A stretch of 64,000 nucleotides of DNA from an uncultured Succiniclasticum sp. (GTDB taxonomy: Bacteria > Bacillota > Negativicutes > Acidaminococcales > Acidaminococcaceae): NCBI GenBank assembly GCA_902801365.1, contig CADCHY010000004.1, positions 1 to 64,000 on the forward strand, given 5' to 3'. Numbering within the stretch: the stretch's first letter is position 1; each line of letters starts with the position of its first letter. The notes under the pieces are model-generated. The model was not told where the DNA came from. It did no database searches and saw nothing but the letters and a program-made list of their open reading frames with translations. Position numbers and translations under genes: made by a program. This document shows, piece by piece, positions 1-9,830 of this stretch.

Positions 1-18
1 GAAAAAAGAATTTTGAGA

Positions 19-38
19 GGCAGCCTTTCCGGGCTGCC
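19..38 (+). terminator. Short hairpin upstream of murE
   Basis: A 7-bp stem (GGCAGCC at 19-25, GGCTGCC at 32-38) closes a 6-nt loop. It is followed by a loose AT-rich stretch, not a clean T-run. It may be the terminator or attenuator of the gene left of the window, which is not visible. Murein clusters usually continue upstream, so partial read-through is possible. Confidence 0.35.
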
Positions 39-63
39 ATTTCAATTTAAGGGGGAGTGTGCT

Positions 64-1551
64 ATGCAGAAAAAATTACAACAGCTGATTGAGTTGCTGC
101 CCGGAGTAAATGTAATTGGTACAACGGATAAAACGGTGACGGATATCACGGCAGATTCCCGCGTTGTGCAGCAGGGAAGCCTTTTTATTGCGTTAAAGGG
201 CGCCCATGTGGACGGGCACAGATTCCTTGAAAAAGCGTCAGAAGCCGGAGCGGTCGCTGCCCTGGTGGAGGATGTTCCCGCTTTAATTCCGGAAGGATTA
301 ACGTTGCTTCAGGTTAAGGATGTGCGTGAGGCGATGGAAATCATCGCGCCGTTCTTTTTTGATTATCCCGGCAAGACCATGCGCATGATCGGCGTGACCG
401 GGACCAATGGCAAGACTACCAGCACAAACATCATCCGGCAGGTCCTGAAAAGCGCCGGATTTAAGTGCGGTATGATCGGTACCATCAACGTGCTAATCGA
501 TGAGGAGTCCATCGTATCACATAATACTACACCGGACGTAGTGGACGTGCAGAAATTCCTGTACCGTATGAAAGAAGCGGGCTGCAGTTATGTGGTGATG
601 GAGGTTTCCTCCCATGCGCTGGCGCTGAAACGTGTAGCCGGTATTGAATACGACACGGCGGTGTTGACCAATATCACGGAAGACCACCTGGACTTCCACA
701 AAACCATGGAAGCCTACCGGGATGCCAAGAGCCTGCTGTTTGAACACCTGACGGACGGGGAAAAGCCAGACAAAACAGCGGTGTTTAATGCGGATGAACC
801 GGCCAGCAAGGTAATAGAAGCGAGAACGAAAGCGGCTTATCTTACCTACGGCATGGGAAAAGAAAACGATATTTACCCGCTTGCTTACGAAGTGGGGGCC
901 AAGGGCATGCATCTGTGCCTGCACACGCCGGCGGGGGATATGGATCTGCATTTAAATATTACCGGTAAGTTTAATGTTTACAACGTGATGTGCGCAGTGG
1001 GAGCCCTGCTGGCAGAAAAAATAGACAAGGCGGAAATCGAAAAGGTGCTGAATGGTTTTGCCGGAGTACCGGGACGGTTCCAGCTGGTGGAAGCAGGCCA
1101 GCCCTATACGGTAATCGTGGATTATGCCCACACGCCGGATGGACTGGAGAACGTTCTGAATACGGCGCGCCTGATTACCAAAGGACGCCTGTGGGCGGTG
1201 TTCGGCTGCGGCGGCGACCGGGACAACAAGAAGCGCCCCATTATGGGCAGCATTGCCCTGCTGCTGGCGGACGATGTGGTTGTTACTTCAGATAACCCAC
1301 GCAGTGAAGACCCGGAAAAAATAATCGATCAGATCGAAGTGGCTTTAAAACCGGTACCGGAGGGGAAAACGGTAACACGGATAACCGACAGGAAGGAAGC
1401 CATTCATTATGCGCTGGCCCATGCAGGAAATCAGGATGTAATCATGATTGCCGGAAAAGGCCATGAAAACTATCAGATACTGAAAGACAGGACAATCCAT
1501 TTTGACGATAAAGAAGTGGTGGAAGAGTACTGGAAAGGAAAGAAAGCATGA
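64..1551 (+). CDS. murE: UDP-MurNAc-tripeptide synthetase MurE (meso-DAP type)
   Basis: Cytoplasmic Mur ligase that adds the third residue to UDP-MurNAc-L-Ala-D-Glu in peptidoglycan precursor synthesis. About 495 residues, normal for the family. Visible are the N-terminal UMP-binding domain, the ATP loop GVTGTNGKTT (about residues 110-119), and DNPR (about 410-413), the motif of meso-diaminopimelate-adding MurE as opposed to lysine-adding enzymes. The ATG at 64 is chosen over an upstream in-frame codon because GGGGGAG sits at 51-57 and MQKKL matches normal MurE starts. The stop overlaps the murF start (ATGA), so the two are translationally coupled. First gene of the mur run in this window. 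Confidence 0.96.
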   Translation: MQKKLQQLIELLPGVNVIGTTDKTVTDITADSRVVQQGSLFIALKGAHVDGHRFLEKASEAGAVAALVEDVPALIPEGLTLLQVKDVREAMEIIAPFFFDYPGKTMRMIGVTGTNGKTTSTNIIRQVLKSAGFKCGMIGTINVLIDEESIVSHNTTPDVVDVQKFLYRMKEAGCSYVVMEVSSHALALKRVAGIEYDTAVLTNITEDHLDFHKTMEAYRDAKSLLFEHLTDGEKPDKTAVFNADEPASKVIEARTKAAYLTYGMGKENDIYPLAYEVGAKGMHLCLHTPAGDMDLHLNITGKFNVYNVMCAVGALLAEKIDKAEIEKVLNGFAGVPGRFQLVEAGQPYTVIVDYAHTPDGLENVLNTARLITKGRLWAVFGCGGDRDNKKRPIMGSIALLLADDVVVTSDNPRSEDPEKIIDQIEVALKPVPEGKTVTRITDRKEAIHYALAHAGNQDVIMIAGKGHENYQILKDRTIHFDDKEVVEEYWKGKKA

Positions 1552-2915
1552 TTACATTACAGGAAATTGTAGCTGCTACGGGCGGCAAATGCGATTTTTC
1601 CGGTAATCCGGATTTTACCGGTATCAATACGGATACACGCACCATAAAAAACGGGGAGCTGTTTATTGCCTTAAAAGGCGAGAACTTTGACGGCCACGCC
1701 TATGCGGGAAAAGCGGCGGAAAACGGCGCGGCGGGCATCCTTGCATCCCGGAAGGCAGACGTGGAAGGGATTCCTGTCATTTATGTAAAAGACACTTTAA
1801 AAGGCTATCAGGACATCGCCCACGCGTACCGTATGAAATTTCCCAATCTGAAAGTCGTGGCAATTACCGGTTCCAACGGGAAAACATCGACCAAGGATAT
1901 GATAGCAATGGTGCTTTCTTCCCGGTATCGCGTAGTGAAGACCCAGGCGAATTTCAACAATGAGATCGGCCTGCCCCGCACGTTATTAAGCATTCAGCCG
2001 GATACGGAAATCGCGGTGGTGGAAATGGGGATGCGCGGGTTAGGCCAGATTAAAGCCATGTGCGCCATTGCCTGCCCGGATGTGGCAGTTATTTCTAATG
2101 TAGGATCCACCCACGTTGGTGAATTGGGAAGTCTGGATAATATTGCCAAAGCGAAAAGTGAAATTCTGGAAGACCTGCCTGCCGATGGGTTTGCTGTGCT
2201 AAACGGGGATTTGCCCAGAGTGCGGGCCATGGGAAAGAAACTCCATACCGGTGTTAGCTGGTTCGGGCTCACTGAAGCGGATGATGTGCGGGCAGAGAAT
2301 GTGGAAATTACCGCAGAGGGAAGCCGTTTTGTCTGCAAAACGGCAGACGGATCTGCAGAGTTTTTTATCCCGCAAATCGGCGAACATAATGTAATGAATG
2401 CGTTATCTGCTATTGCAGTGGGCATGCATTTTGGTGTACAATTAAATAATATAAAAACTGCATTGCAGGGGGCGGTGCTGACGGGAAGCCGGCAGGAACT
2501 GCTGCATTTTGGCAGTTATACCGTGATCAATGATGCGTATAACGCCAGCCCCGCTTCCATGGAAGCGGCCTTTGCCACGCTGGCCAGGCTGAAACAGAGC
2601 GCGCAGCCGCCCTGCCGTACCATTGCGGTGGTGGCGGATATGCTGGAACTGGGAGATACGGCTGCGGAAGCACATCAGAGTGTCGGGCTGATGGCGGCCA
2701 AAGCGAAAACCGATATCCTTTTAGGGTATGGGCCGGAGACAAAAGCTGCTGTGGAAGCGGCTGCTGCAGAAGGCGTTGCCGCCTGTCATTTTACAGACCG
2801 GCAGGGCGCGGCGGATAAGTTAGCCGAAATCCTGCAGCCGGGTGATATTGTCCTGCTGAAAGGTTCCCATTCCATGCAGGTATCCGGAATCATCGATCTG
2901 GTTTTCAAAAAGTAA
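1548..2915 (+). CDS. murF: UDP-MurNAc-tripeptide--D-Ala-D-Ala ligase MurF
   Basis: Adds the D-Ala-D-Ala dipeptide to UDP-MurNAc-tripeptide, the last cytoplasmic step of precursor synthesis. 455 residues, full length. The ATP-binding loop AITGSNGKTST lies near residues 104-114. The central ligase part (VEMGMRG, SNVGSTHVGELGS) and the C-terminal part (INDAYNASPASM, VLLKGSHSM) are all present. It starts inside the murE stop codon, so it is coupled to murE. Its substrate dipeptide is made by Ddl, encoded about 5 kb downstream in the same cluster. Confidence 0.96.
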   Translation: MITLQEIVAATGGKCDFSGNPDFTGINTDTRTIKNGELFIALKGENFDGHAYAGKAAENGAAGILASRKADVEGIPVIYVKDTLKGYQDIAHAYRMKFPNLKVVAITGSNGKTSTKDMIAMVLSSRYRVVKTQANFNNEIGLPRTLLSIQPDTEIAVVEMGMRGLGQIKAMCAIACPDVAVISNVGSTHVGELGSLDNIAKAKSEILEDLPADGFAVLNGDLPRVRAMGKKLHTGVSWFGLTEADDVRAENVEITAEGSRFVCKTADGSAEFFIPQIGEHNVMNALSAIAVGMHFGVQLNNIKTALQGAVLTGSRQELLHFGSYTVINDAYNASPASMEAAFATLARLKQSAQPPCRTIAVVADMLELGDTAAEAHQSVGLMAAKAKTDILLGYGPETKAAVEAAAAEGVAACHFTDRQGAADKLAEILQPGDIVLLKGSHSMQVSGIIDLVFKK

Positions 2916-2990
2916 AGAGCATTGTAGTTAGTGACGTTGTTTGGAAATGCAGGATATTCTGGCATATTCCGAATAAATCAGGAAAGTCTG

Positions 2991-3989
2991 GTGCACAGTA
3001 TGGATGTAACGGGCATGCAGGTCGCAGGGGCGCTGCTGACGTCCCTGATCGTATGCGCAGCGTTGGGACCGGTGCTGATTCCGATCTTACATAAATTGAA
3101 GTTTGGGCAGAGTATTCGTGATGTAGGCCCGGCCAGCCATATGAAAAAAAGTGGTACGCCCACCATGGGGGGCATTATGATGCTGTGCGGGCTGTTTGTG
3201 GCCATGGTGGTCTGGAACCGTTTTACACCGTTGATCATCATTGCTTTTGTACTGACTTTCGGCCATGCGCTGATAGGCTTTCTTGACGATTATATTAAGG
3301 TCGTGATGAAACGGAATCTGGGGCTTACGGCAAAGCAGAAGCTGGCCCTGCAGATTGCGCTGGCAATGGCGTATATTTATTATGTGGAGCAGCACGCAGG
3401 CGCGTCCGGCACGGATTTGTGGATTCCGGGAACTTCTGTTACTGTCCATATGGGATGGCTGTATTACGTATTGGTCCTGTTTCTTCTGGTGGGCACCACG
3501 AATGCGGTGAACCTGACGGACGGACTCGACGGACTGGTTTCCAGTGTCAGTATACCGGTTATGGCTGCCTATGCGTGTATATCCTGGCAGGCAGGCGAAG
3601 GGGATTTGTGCCTGCTTGCCGCGGCTGTTTTGGGAAGCTGTCTGGGGTTTCTTGTCTGGAACCATCATCCTGCAAAAGTCTTTATGGGAGATACGGGTTC
3701 CCTGGCTTTAGGCGGCGCAGTAGCGGCGCTGGCTCTGCTGACCCATACTGAGATCCTGCTGGTTATTATAGGCGGAACGTATGTATTGGAAGCATTGTCT
3801 GTTATTATCCAGGTTGCATATTTTAAACATACAGGGGGAAAACGCGTCTTCCGTATGACGCCGATCCATCATCACTTTGAACTGGGCGGATGGAAAGAAA
3901 CGAAAGTCGTGGCAGTGTTTACGCTGGCGAGCTGTGTTTTCTGTCTGGCCGGCATAGGGCTGTGGTTCCTGGGAAAGGGTGGCATGTAA
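2991..3989 (+). CDS. mraY: Phospho-MurNAc-pentapeptide transferase MraY
   Basis: Polytopic inner-membrane enzyme that moves phospho-MurNAc-pentapeptide from UDP to undecaprenyl phosphate, giving lipid I. Diagnostic segments are FGQSIRDVGPASH, KKSGTPTMGG, the aspartate motif FLDDYIK, NLTDGLDGL, FMGDTGSLALGG and the cytoplasmic histidine motif MTPIHHHFELGG. The start is uncertain. GTG 2991 has AGGA at 2980-2983, about 7 nt upstream. ATG 3000 gives a length closer to Bacillus MraY but a poorly spaced ribosome site. A GTG at 2931 is in frame but has no ribosome site. Sits between murF and murD. Confidence 0.95.
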   Translation: MHSMDVTGMQVAGALLTSLIVCAALGPVLIPILHKLKFGQSIRDVGPASHMKKSGTPTMGGIMMLCGLFVAMVVWNRFTPLIIIAFVLTFGHALIGFLDDYIKVVMKRNLGLTAKQKLALQIALAMAYIYYVEQHAGASGTDLWIPGTSVTVHMGWLYYVLVLFLLVGTTNAVNLTDGLDGLVSSVSIPVMAAYACISWQAGEGDLCLLAAAVLGSCLGFLVWNHHPAKVFMGDTGSLALGGAVAALALLTHTEILLVIIGGTYVLEALSVIIQVAYFKHTGGKRVFRMTPIHHHFELGGWKETKVVAVFTLASCVFCLAGIGLWFLGKGGM

Positions 3990-3990
3990 T

Positions 3991-5343
3991 ATGTCCGATA
4001 TTCACAATGTAATGGTATTTGGCGCCGGTATCAGCGGCAAAGGCGCGGCAAAGGAACTGGCTGAGCAGGGCAGGACGGTTTATCTGTATGATGACACCCC
4101 GAAACAGCTGGAACCTGAACTGGAAGAATTACTGGCACGGCAGGGCGGCGGATTTGTCTGCAGAAACCTCGCGGAGATATTGGGGCGGGTGCAGCAGGTC
4201 GTATTATCGCCGGCGGTGCCCGGGAATCTTCCGGAGTTGCAAAAAGCCCGTGAAAACGGCGTGGAGGTCATCAGCGAAATCGAACTGGCCTGGCGAAATT
4301 ATACCGGACACATGGTGGCCATCACCGGAACCAACGGAAAAACCACCACAACGACTCTTGTCGGCGAAATGCTGAAGACGCTTCCGGTAAAGACGGCGGT
4401 GGGCGGCAATATCGGCCGGGCTCTTTCCAGAGAAGTGAAAGGGCTGGATAAGAACAGCTGGGTAGCAGCGGAAGTATCCAGTTACCAGCTGGAAGGCATC
4501 AAAGATTTCTGCCCGGATGTGGCGGCAATCCTGAACCTTACGCCGGACCACATGGAGCGCCATAAAACCATGGAGGAATATGCCCGTTGTAAACGGAATA
4601 TTTTCATCAATCAGACGGCCAGACAGATTACGATTTTGAATTATGACGATCCGGAAGTCCGTACCTGGGGACAATATTCGAAAGGATCATTGTGCTATTT
4701 CAGCCGCAAGGCGGCCTTGCCGGAGGGCGTTTATATGAAAGACGGCAGCTTTTTCATTAAGTGGAAAAATGCTGTGAAAGAGATTTGCCATAAAAATGAG
4801 CTCCAGATTTTTGGCGCCCACAACGAAGAGAATGTACTGGCGGCCATTGCCTGCGTTTTTTTTGCAGGAGTGACCCCGGAAAAAATGCGGGAAACACTGC
4901 TGGGGTTTAAGGGTGTGGAACACCGTATCGAATATGTTACGACGATTCACGGAGTCCCGTACTATAATGATTCCAAGGCGACTAATACGGATTCTGTGAT
5001 CAAAGCGCTGGAAGCGTTTCCCAGCGGACATATCATTCTGCTGGCGGGCGGCCATGACAAGATGACCCCGCTGGAACCCATGATGAACCTGGTCCGGGAG
5101 AAAACAGACCTGCTGATTCTTCTGGGCGAGGCAAAGGAACGGTTTTACAAAGCAGCTACGGCAGCCGGTGTTGAGAATATAGTTGTAGCGGACTCTTTTA
5201 AAGATGCGGTTGACACGGCTTATGCCAGGGCGAAAGCCCCTCAGGTGGTGCTGCTGTCTCCGGCCTGTTCCTCCTTCGACATGTTTCACGACATGGGTGA
5301 ACGGGGACGTTATTTTAAGAAACTGGTGCACGAACTGAAATAA
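3991..5343 (+). CDS. murD: UDP-MurNAc-L-alanine--D-glutamate ligase MurD
   Basis: Adds D-Glu to UDP-MurNAc-L-Ala in the cytoplasm. About 450 residues. N-terminal Rossmann-like UMP-binding segment (VFGAGISGKGAA), ATP loop AITGTNGKTTTT near residue 110, central NLTPDHMERH and C-terminal LLSPACSSFDMF are all typical. It starts 2 nt after the mraY stop; an in-frame GTG at 3979 inside mraY is less likely. In most Bacillota ftsW or spoVE lies between murD and murG. Here only 26 nt separate murD from murG, so ftsW is absent from this position. Confidence 0.95.
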   Translation: MSDIHNVMVFGAGISGKGAAKELAEQGRTVYLYDDTPKQLEPELEELLARQGGGFVCRNLAEILGRVQQVVLSPAVPGNLPELQKARENGVEVISEIELAWRNYTGHMVAITGTNGKTTTTTLVGEMLKTLPVKTAVGGNIGRALSREVKGLDKNSWVAAEVSSYQLEGIKDFCPDVAAILNLTPDHMERHKTMEEYARCKRNIFINQTARQITILNYDDPEVRTWGQYSKGSLCYFSRKAALPEGVYMKDGSFFIKWKNAVKEICHKNELQIFGAHNEENVLAAIACVFFAGVTPEKMRETLLGFKGVEHRIEYVTTIHGVPYYNDSKATNTDSVIKALEAFPSGHIILLAGGHDKMTPLEPMMNLVREKTDLLILLGEAKERFYKAATAAGVENIVVADSFKDAVDTAYARAKAPQVVLLSPACSSFDMFHDMGERGRYFKKLVHELK

Positions 5344-5369
5344 AAAAGCAGAATGGAGATCAGAATCAG

Positions 5370-6482
5370 ATGAAAATCATCGTATCCGGCGGCGGTACCG
5401 GAGGACACATCTATCCGGCGCTTACCATTGCGGATACAATCAAAAAACTTTATCCGGAAGCGGAGATACGTTTTGTGGGTACTGCCCACGGGCTGGAAAA
5501 AGACCTGGTGCCCCGCGCGGGTTATCCCATTGATTTTATCGATGTGCAGGGGTTCAGGCGGAGCCTGGGCGTGGACACGTTCCGCTCAGTATATAAGCTG
5601 TTTACCGGTCTCGGAGACGCAAAAAAACTGCTGGCAGTCCATAAACCGGACCTGGTTATCGGCACGGGCGGTTATGTATGCGGACCTGTCGTATTTCTGG
5701 CGGCTATGCAGGGAATCCCGTCCTGTGTGCAGGAACAGAATGCCCTGCCGGGAGTGACCAACAAGATATTGTCTCATTTTGTCAAAAAAATATTTTTAGG
5801 ATATAAAGAAGCGGGCAAATATTTTAAGGGAAAAGCACAAAAGGTTTTTACAGGCAATCCGGTCCGGGAAGAAATTTTAAGCCATACCCGCTGGGAAGCG
5901 CTGAAGTTCTTCCAACTGGATGTGAATAAAAAGACTATCCTGATCGCCGGAGGCAGCCTGGGCGCCGCGTCCATCAATAAAGCCGCGTTCCAGTTGGAAA
6001 AGGATTTGTCCGGGAGGGACGATGTGCAGATACTGCATGCCACCGGAAAAAACAACTACGAAGCCTATATGAAGCAGGTTGAGGAATTGGGAGGCTTTAA
6101 ACCGAACATCCATGTATCGCCGTATTTGTACGATATGCCTATGGCGCTGGCGGCGGCCGATCTTGCAGTGTTTCGTGCCGGCGCTATCGGTCTGGCGGAA
6201 CTGACGGCAAAAGGGGTTCCGTCTATCCTGGTACCGTTTCCGTATGCAACGGGCAACCATCAGGAATTCAATGCCCGGGCGCTGGAAGCGGCCGGCGCGG
6301 CACAGGTGATTTTGGACAGGGAACTGACAGGGGAGGCTCTCCACGAAAAGGTAGAACGTCTGTTGCTTCATGATAAAGAACTGCGGCAGATGAAGCAGGC
6401 GGCAGTAAAGGCCGGACGGCCGGAAGCCGCTATGGAGATAGCAAAACAGGCAATAGCTTTGATAAATACAAGGGAATCCTGA
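5370..6482 (+). CDS. murG: Lipid II synthase MurG (GlcNAc transferase)
   Basis: Peripheral membrane GT28 glycosyltransferase that adds GlcNAc from UDP-GlcNAc to lipid I, making lipid II. 370 residues. The N-terminal glycine-rich motif SGGGTGGHIYPAL (about residues 6-18) and the C-terminal nucleotide-sugar region (FRAGAIGLAELTAKGVPS, PFPYATGNHQ) are clear. GGAG lies a normal distance before the ATG. Followed by an 85-nt gap before murC. Confidence 0.96.
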   Translation: MKIIVSGGGTGGHIYPALTIADTIKKLYPEAEIRFVGTAHGLEKDLVPRAGYPIDFIDVQGFRRSLGVDTFRSVYKLFTGLGDAKKLLAVHKPDLVIGTGGYVCGPVVFLAAMQGIPSCVQEQNALPGVTNKILSHFVKKIFLGYKEAGKYFKGKAQKVFTGNPVREEILSHTRWEALKFFQLDVNKKTILIAGGSLGAASINKAAFQLEKDLSGRDDVQILHATGKNNYEAYMKQVEELGGFKPNIHVSPYLYDMPMALAAADLAVFRAGAIGLAELTAKGVPSILVPFPYATGNHQEFNARALEAAGAAQVILDRELTGEALHEKVERLLLHDKELRQMKQAAVKAGRPEAAMEIAKQAIALINTRES

Positions 6483-6567
6483 CTGTATGGCTGCTTACTG
6501 GCAGGTTCGGCAGAATGGCCGGTACGGAAACATATAAGGGGACCCAAAAGAGGCGGAGGTAAAGCAG

Positions 6568-7953
6568 ATGTTGGACAAGTACAGACATATCCACTTTATC
6601 GGTATCGGAGGAGCCGGTATGAGCGCGTTGGCTTATGTGCTGGTAAAACGCGGCTTTGACGTGACAGGCTCCGACCTGCAGGCCGGCCATATGGCCTATG
6701 AGCTGGCGGAAGCAGGCGCTTTGGTTTATATGGGACACGACGAATGCCAGATTGAGGGAGCGGAGGCAGTGGTTGTTTCCTCTGCCATTCCCAAGACAAA
6801 TCCGGAACTGGTTGCTGCCCGTAAGAAGAATATTCCTGTTTTACACCGCAGCGATGTGCTGATGGCGCTTCTGAACGGCGGGGGAACAAAAGGGGTCGCT
6901 GTAGCGGGCGCCCACGGAAAAACCACAACCAGCGCCATGATAGGCGTAATTGCGGCCGAAGCGGGTATCGATCCGACGGTTGTGATTGGCGGTGATGTGA
7001 AAGCGCTGGGGGGGAATGCGCGAAACGGTGCAAGCGAATGGGTCGTGGCGGAAGCGGACGAAAGCGACGGTTCATTCTTAAAATTTACCCCGTTTATTCC
7101 TGTTATTACCAATATTGAAGATGATCATCTGGACCATTACGGGACGGAAGAGAATATTTATCAGGCATTTAAAGAATATCTTTCCCACATGAGAGACGGT
7201 GGGACGGCTGTTCTGTGCCTGGATAACGAAAAAGTGCGCCGCCTGTCGGAAGAAACGGAACTCCCTTTTATTACCTATGGTTTGACAGAGGATTGTGATT
7301 TTTGCGCAAAGAATATCCGGCACAGTGTGGAAGGTACTGACTATGATCTGTATCACAGGGGAACGAAACTGATTTCTGTACATCTGATTGTGCCGGGCAG
7401 GCATAATGTGCTGAATTCGCTGGGGGCCTTTGCGGCTGCCTCCCTGATGGGAATCTCGCCGGAGGTCAGTGTGGCTGCACTGGCAAAATTCTCCGGAGCC
7501 AAACGCCGTTTTGAAACAAAAGGCAAGGAAAACGGAATCTGGATCGTGGACGATTATGCGCACCATCCGACCGAGATCATGGCAACGCTGCAGGCAGCGA
7601 AAGAAACCGGGGCAAAGCGGATCGTATGTGTATTCCAGCCCCACCGGTATACCCGGACGAAGTTGCTGTACGAAGAGTTCTGCAAATGCTTTACCAACTG
7701 TGACAAACTGATTCTGACGCACATTTATTCTGCCGGTGAAGCCCCGATTCCCGGAATCAGCGGACGGAGACTTGCGGAATCCATAAAAGTTACTACGGGG
7801 CAGGATGTTACGTATATTGACAGTTTTTCCAGAGTGGAAGAACATCTCTTTAAAAACTGCAAAGAAGGCGACCTGGTTATTACCATGGGCGCGGGAGATG
7901 TGTTCCGGATCGGTGAAGAACTGGTAAAAGAGTTCAGGCAAGTAGAAAAATAA
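6568..7953 (+). CDS. murC: UDP-MurNAc--L-alanine ligase MurC
   Basis: First Mur ligase: adds L-Ala to UDP-MurNAc in the cytoplasm. 461 residues, normal size. N-terminal GIGGAGMSALA (about residues 12-22), ATP loop AGAHGKTTTSAM (about 112-123), EADESDGSF and the C-terminal DDYAHHPTE are diagnostic of MurC rather than other Mur ligases. A GGAGG at 6555-6559 sets the start. murB, often a neighbour of murC, is absent; ddl follows after 14 nt. Confidence 0.96.
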   Translation: MLDKYRHIHFIGIGGAGMSALAYVLVKRGFDVTGSDLQAGHMAYELAEAGALVYMGHDECQIEGAEAVVVSSAIPKTNPELVAARKKNIPVLHRSDVLMALLNGGGTKGVAVAGAHGKTTTSAMIGVIAAEAGIDPTVVIGGDVKALGGNARNGASEWVVAEADESDGSFLKFTPFIPVITNIEDDHLDHYGTEENIYQAFKEYLSHMRDGGTAVLCLDNEKVRRLSEETELPFITYGLTEDCDFCAKNIRHSVEGTDYDLYHRGTKLISVHLIVPGRHNVLNSLGAFAAASLMGISPEVSVAALAKFSGAKRRFETKGKENGIWIVDDYAHHPTEIMATLQAAKETGAKRIVCVFQPHRYTRTKLLYEEFCKCFTNCDKLILTHIYSAGEAPIPGISGRRLAESIKVTTGQDVTYIDSFSRVEEHLFKNCKEGDLVITMGAGDVFRIGEELVKEFRQVEK

Positions 7954-7967
7954 AGTGGGGAAATAAC

Positions 7968-8909
7968 ATGGATAAAGACAAAACAGTTGCCGTAGTGATG
8001 GGCGGTCCTTCGGCGGAAGAACAGATATCCCTGTCCACGGGTCACGCTATGGCGGCGGCGCTGCGGGGTAAAGGGTATAACGTGAAGGAAATCCGTCTGG
8101 TGCCGCATAATTTTTCCGAGCAGGTAAAGGAAAGCGGTGCGGACGTGGTAGTGATTGCCGTCCACGGCTTATACGGTGAAGACGGAAGACTGCAGAGTGC
8201 GCTGGAGATGATGGGGATACCCTATACGGGTTCCGGAGTGCTGGCCAGCTCCGTTAGCATGAACAAACTGGCTGCCAAGCGGGTATTCCTGGGCAGCAAC
8301 ATTCCCACGCCGGATTATATTTTCCTGCATCGCCGGGACCGGGGAAAACAGGACATGATCAAAGCCATCACGGATAAATTTTCCCTGCCGGTGGTTGTCA
8401 AGCCCGTATCCCAGGGGAGTTCACTGGGCGTCACCATCGAAAAGGAATTTTCCGGTCTTCAGAAAGCATTGGACGATGCTTTCCAATATGATGAAGAAGT
8501 GCTGGTTGAAGAGTATATCGCAGGGCAGGAAACCTCTGTATGCATGATGCGCTTAAAAGACGGTTCCGTTAAAGTCTGGCCTGTGATCCTGATCCATCCC
8601 CATGCGGAATGGTACGATTTTAATGCCAAATATTCGGCGGGTGGTGTGGATCATCTGGTGCCGGCGCCGTTGCCCGAGGATATTACCCGGACCCTGAAAG
8701 ACATTTCCGTGAAGGCCTTTGAAGTCTTGGGCTGTGCCGGTGTGGCCCGCACGGACTGCATGATTGACAAGGACGGAAAGTGTTATGTGCTGGAGATGAA
8801 TACTGTCCCGGGCATGACGCCTACCAGCCTGGTACCGGATGCAGCAAGGGCAGAAGGCACGGACTTTGGCGACTTATGTGAAATGATATTGGACACAGCA
8901 CATCTGTAA
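7968..8909 (+). CDS. ddl: D-alanine--D-alanine ligase Ddl
   Basis: ATP-grasp enzyme that makes the D-Ala-D-Ala dipeptide used by MurF. 313 residues. N-terminal GGPSAEEQISL carries the catalytic Glu. The ATP-grasp core includes VVKPVSQGSSLGVT and the metal site YVLEMNTVPGMT. The residue aligning with E. coli DdlB Tyr216 is Tyr here (NAKY, about residue 222). Phe at this place marks D-Ala-D-lactate ligases of intrinsically vancomycin-resistant bacteria, so ordinary D-Ala-D-Ala termini are inferred. Start set by GGGGA just upstream of ATG. Confidence 0.95.
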   Translation: MDKDKTVAVVMGGPSAEEQISLSTGHAMAAALRGKGYNVKEIRLVPHNFSEQVKESGADVVVIAVHGLYGEDGRLQSALEMMGIPYTGSGVLASSVSMNKLAAKRVFLGSNIPTPDYIFLHRRDRGKQDMIKAITDKFSLPVVVKPVSQGSSLGVTIEKEFSGLQKALDDAFQYDEEVLVEEYIAGQETSVCMMRLKDGSVKVWPVILIHPHAEWYDFNAKYSAGGVDHLVPAPLPEDITRTLKDISVKAFEVLGCAGVARTDCMIDKDGKCYVLEMNTVPGMTPTSLVPDAARAEGTDFGDLCEMILDTAHL

Positions 8910-8942
8910 GGAAAAATATGCATATCCCCGGAGGCTTTGAGT

Positions 8943-9713
8943 ATGGGATCTTCTCAGGAAAAATTGCAGGCAGACCATCGCCGCAAGCGGCTGAATGATA
9001 TAGTATGGCTTTTAGGCCTGCTGTTTTTTGCTGCTCTTGTGGTTGCCGGCTGGAAATATGTGCACCGGCCGGACTTTGCCTATGGGGATATCGTGATTCA
9101 TGGAAGCAGACAGTTCACCCGGGAAAAGATATTACAGATGACAGGCGCCAGGGAACCGGTCAATCTGTTTCTGGTATCCAAAAACAAAATAGTGGCGGCG
9201 CTGCAGGGGGATGTAAGAGTGGAGAGCGCTGAAGCCCATTATGATTTTCCCTCTGTACTGAACGTGCATATCAAAGAACGAAAGCCCGTTTTATATGTAA
9301 TAACGGATTACGGCAATTATGCAAAGCTGGATAAGACGGCACTGGTCATGGAAATGTCAGACGGCATCAAAGACGCGTCTGTTCCCCGTCTGGCAGGCGT
9401 TGCCTGCGGTAATGCGTTTATCGGGGACACACTGCAGAACGATATGATCCGGGAAGTGTTGAGTTTTATGGAAAAACTGCAGCCGGACGCAAAGGAACAG
9501 ATTGCAGACCTGAGCGTGGATGCGGAAAAGAAGCTGACCGTACACATGCGGTATGGTTTTCCGGTTATTTTGGGTTCTGTCAACGAACTGGCGGGGAAGG
9601 CGGAACTGTTCATGACCGTCTTTAACGAGATGAAAGGAAAAAAGGTGCAGATTGAGTATATGGACCTGCAGTACAGCAAGCCCTTTGTCCGCCTGAGGCA
9701 GCAGGCACAATAA
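8943..9713 (+). CDS. ftsQ: Cell division protein FtsQ/DivIB
   Basis: Bitopic divisome protein. A short basic cytoplasmic tail (about residues 1-18) precedes one hydrophobic segment (WLLGLLFFAALVVAGW). Then comes a POTRA-like domain that begins FAYGDIVIHGSRQFTREKI and a beta domain. About 256 residues, usual for FtsQ/DivIB. The ATG at 8943 is preferred to an in-frame TTG at 8937 because GGAGG at 8930-8934 is then 8 nt away. It recruits FtsL and FtsB in model species; no ftsL or ftsB is visible here. Follows ddl in the usual cluster order, but ftsA does not follow it. Confidence 0.88.
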   Translation: MGSSQEKLQADHRRKRLNDIVWLLGLLFFAALVVAGWKYVHRPDFAYGDIVIHGSRQFTREKILQMTGAREPVNLFLVSKNKIVAALQGDVRVESAEAHYDFPSVLNVHIKERKPVLYVITDYGNYAKLDKTALVMEMSDGIKDASVPRLAGVACGNAFIGDTLQNDMIREVLSFMEKLQPDAKEQIADLSVDAEKKLTVHMRYGFPVILGSVNELAGKAELFMTVFNEMKGKKVQIEYMDLQYSKPFVRLRQQAQ

Positions 9714-9727
9714 AGTGAAACCACCGA

Positions 9728-9756
9728 TTGCCCATTTTCGTGATTTGTATTATTAT
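9728..9756 (+). promoter_or_regulatory. Putative sigma-A promoter before the DUF881 gene
   Basis: TTGCCC (9728-9733) and TATTAT (9751-9756) are separated by 17 nt, in the gap after ftsQ. It would allow the DUF881/small-basic-protein pair to be transcribed apart from the mur genes. Confidence 0.55.
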
Positions 9757-9830
9757 ATTAAATATACAGGAGAGCAAAAACTGCAAAGATACCTGCTGAC
9801 GGAACAGGTTGCAGAAAAGAGGAACTACAG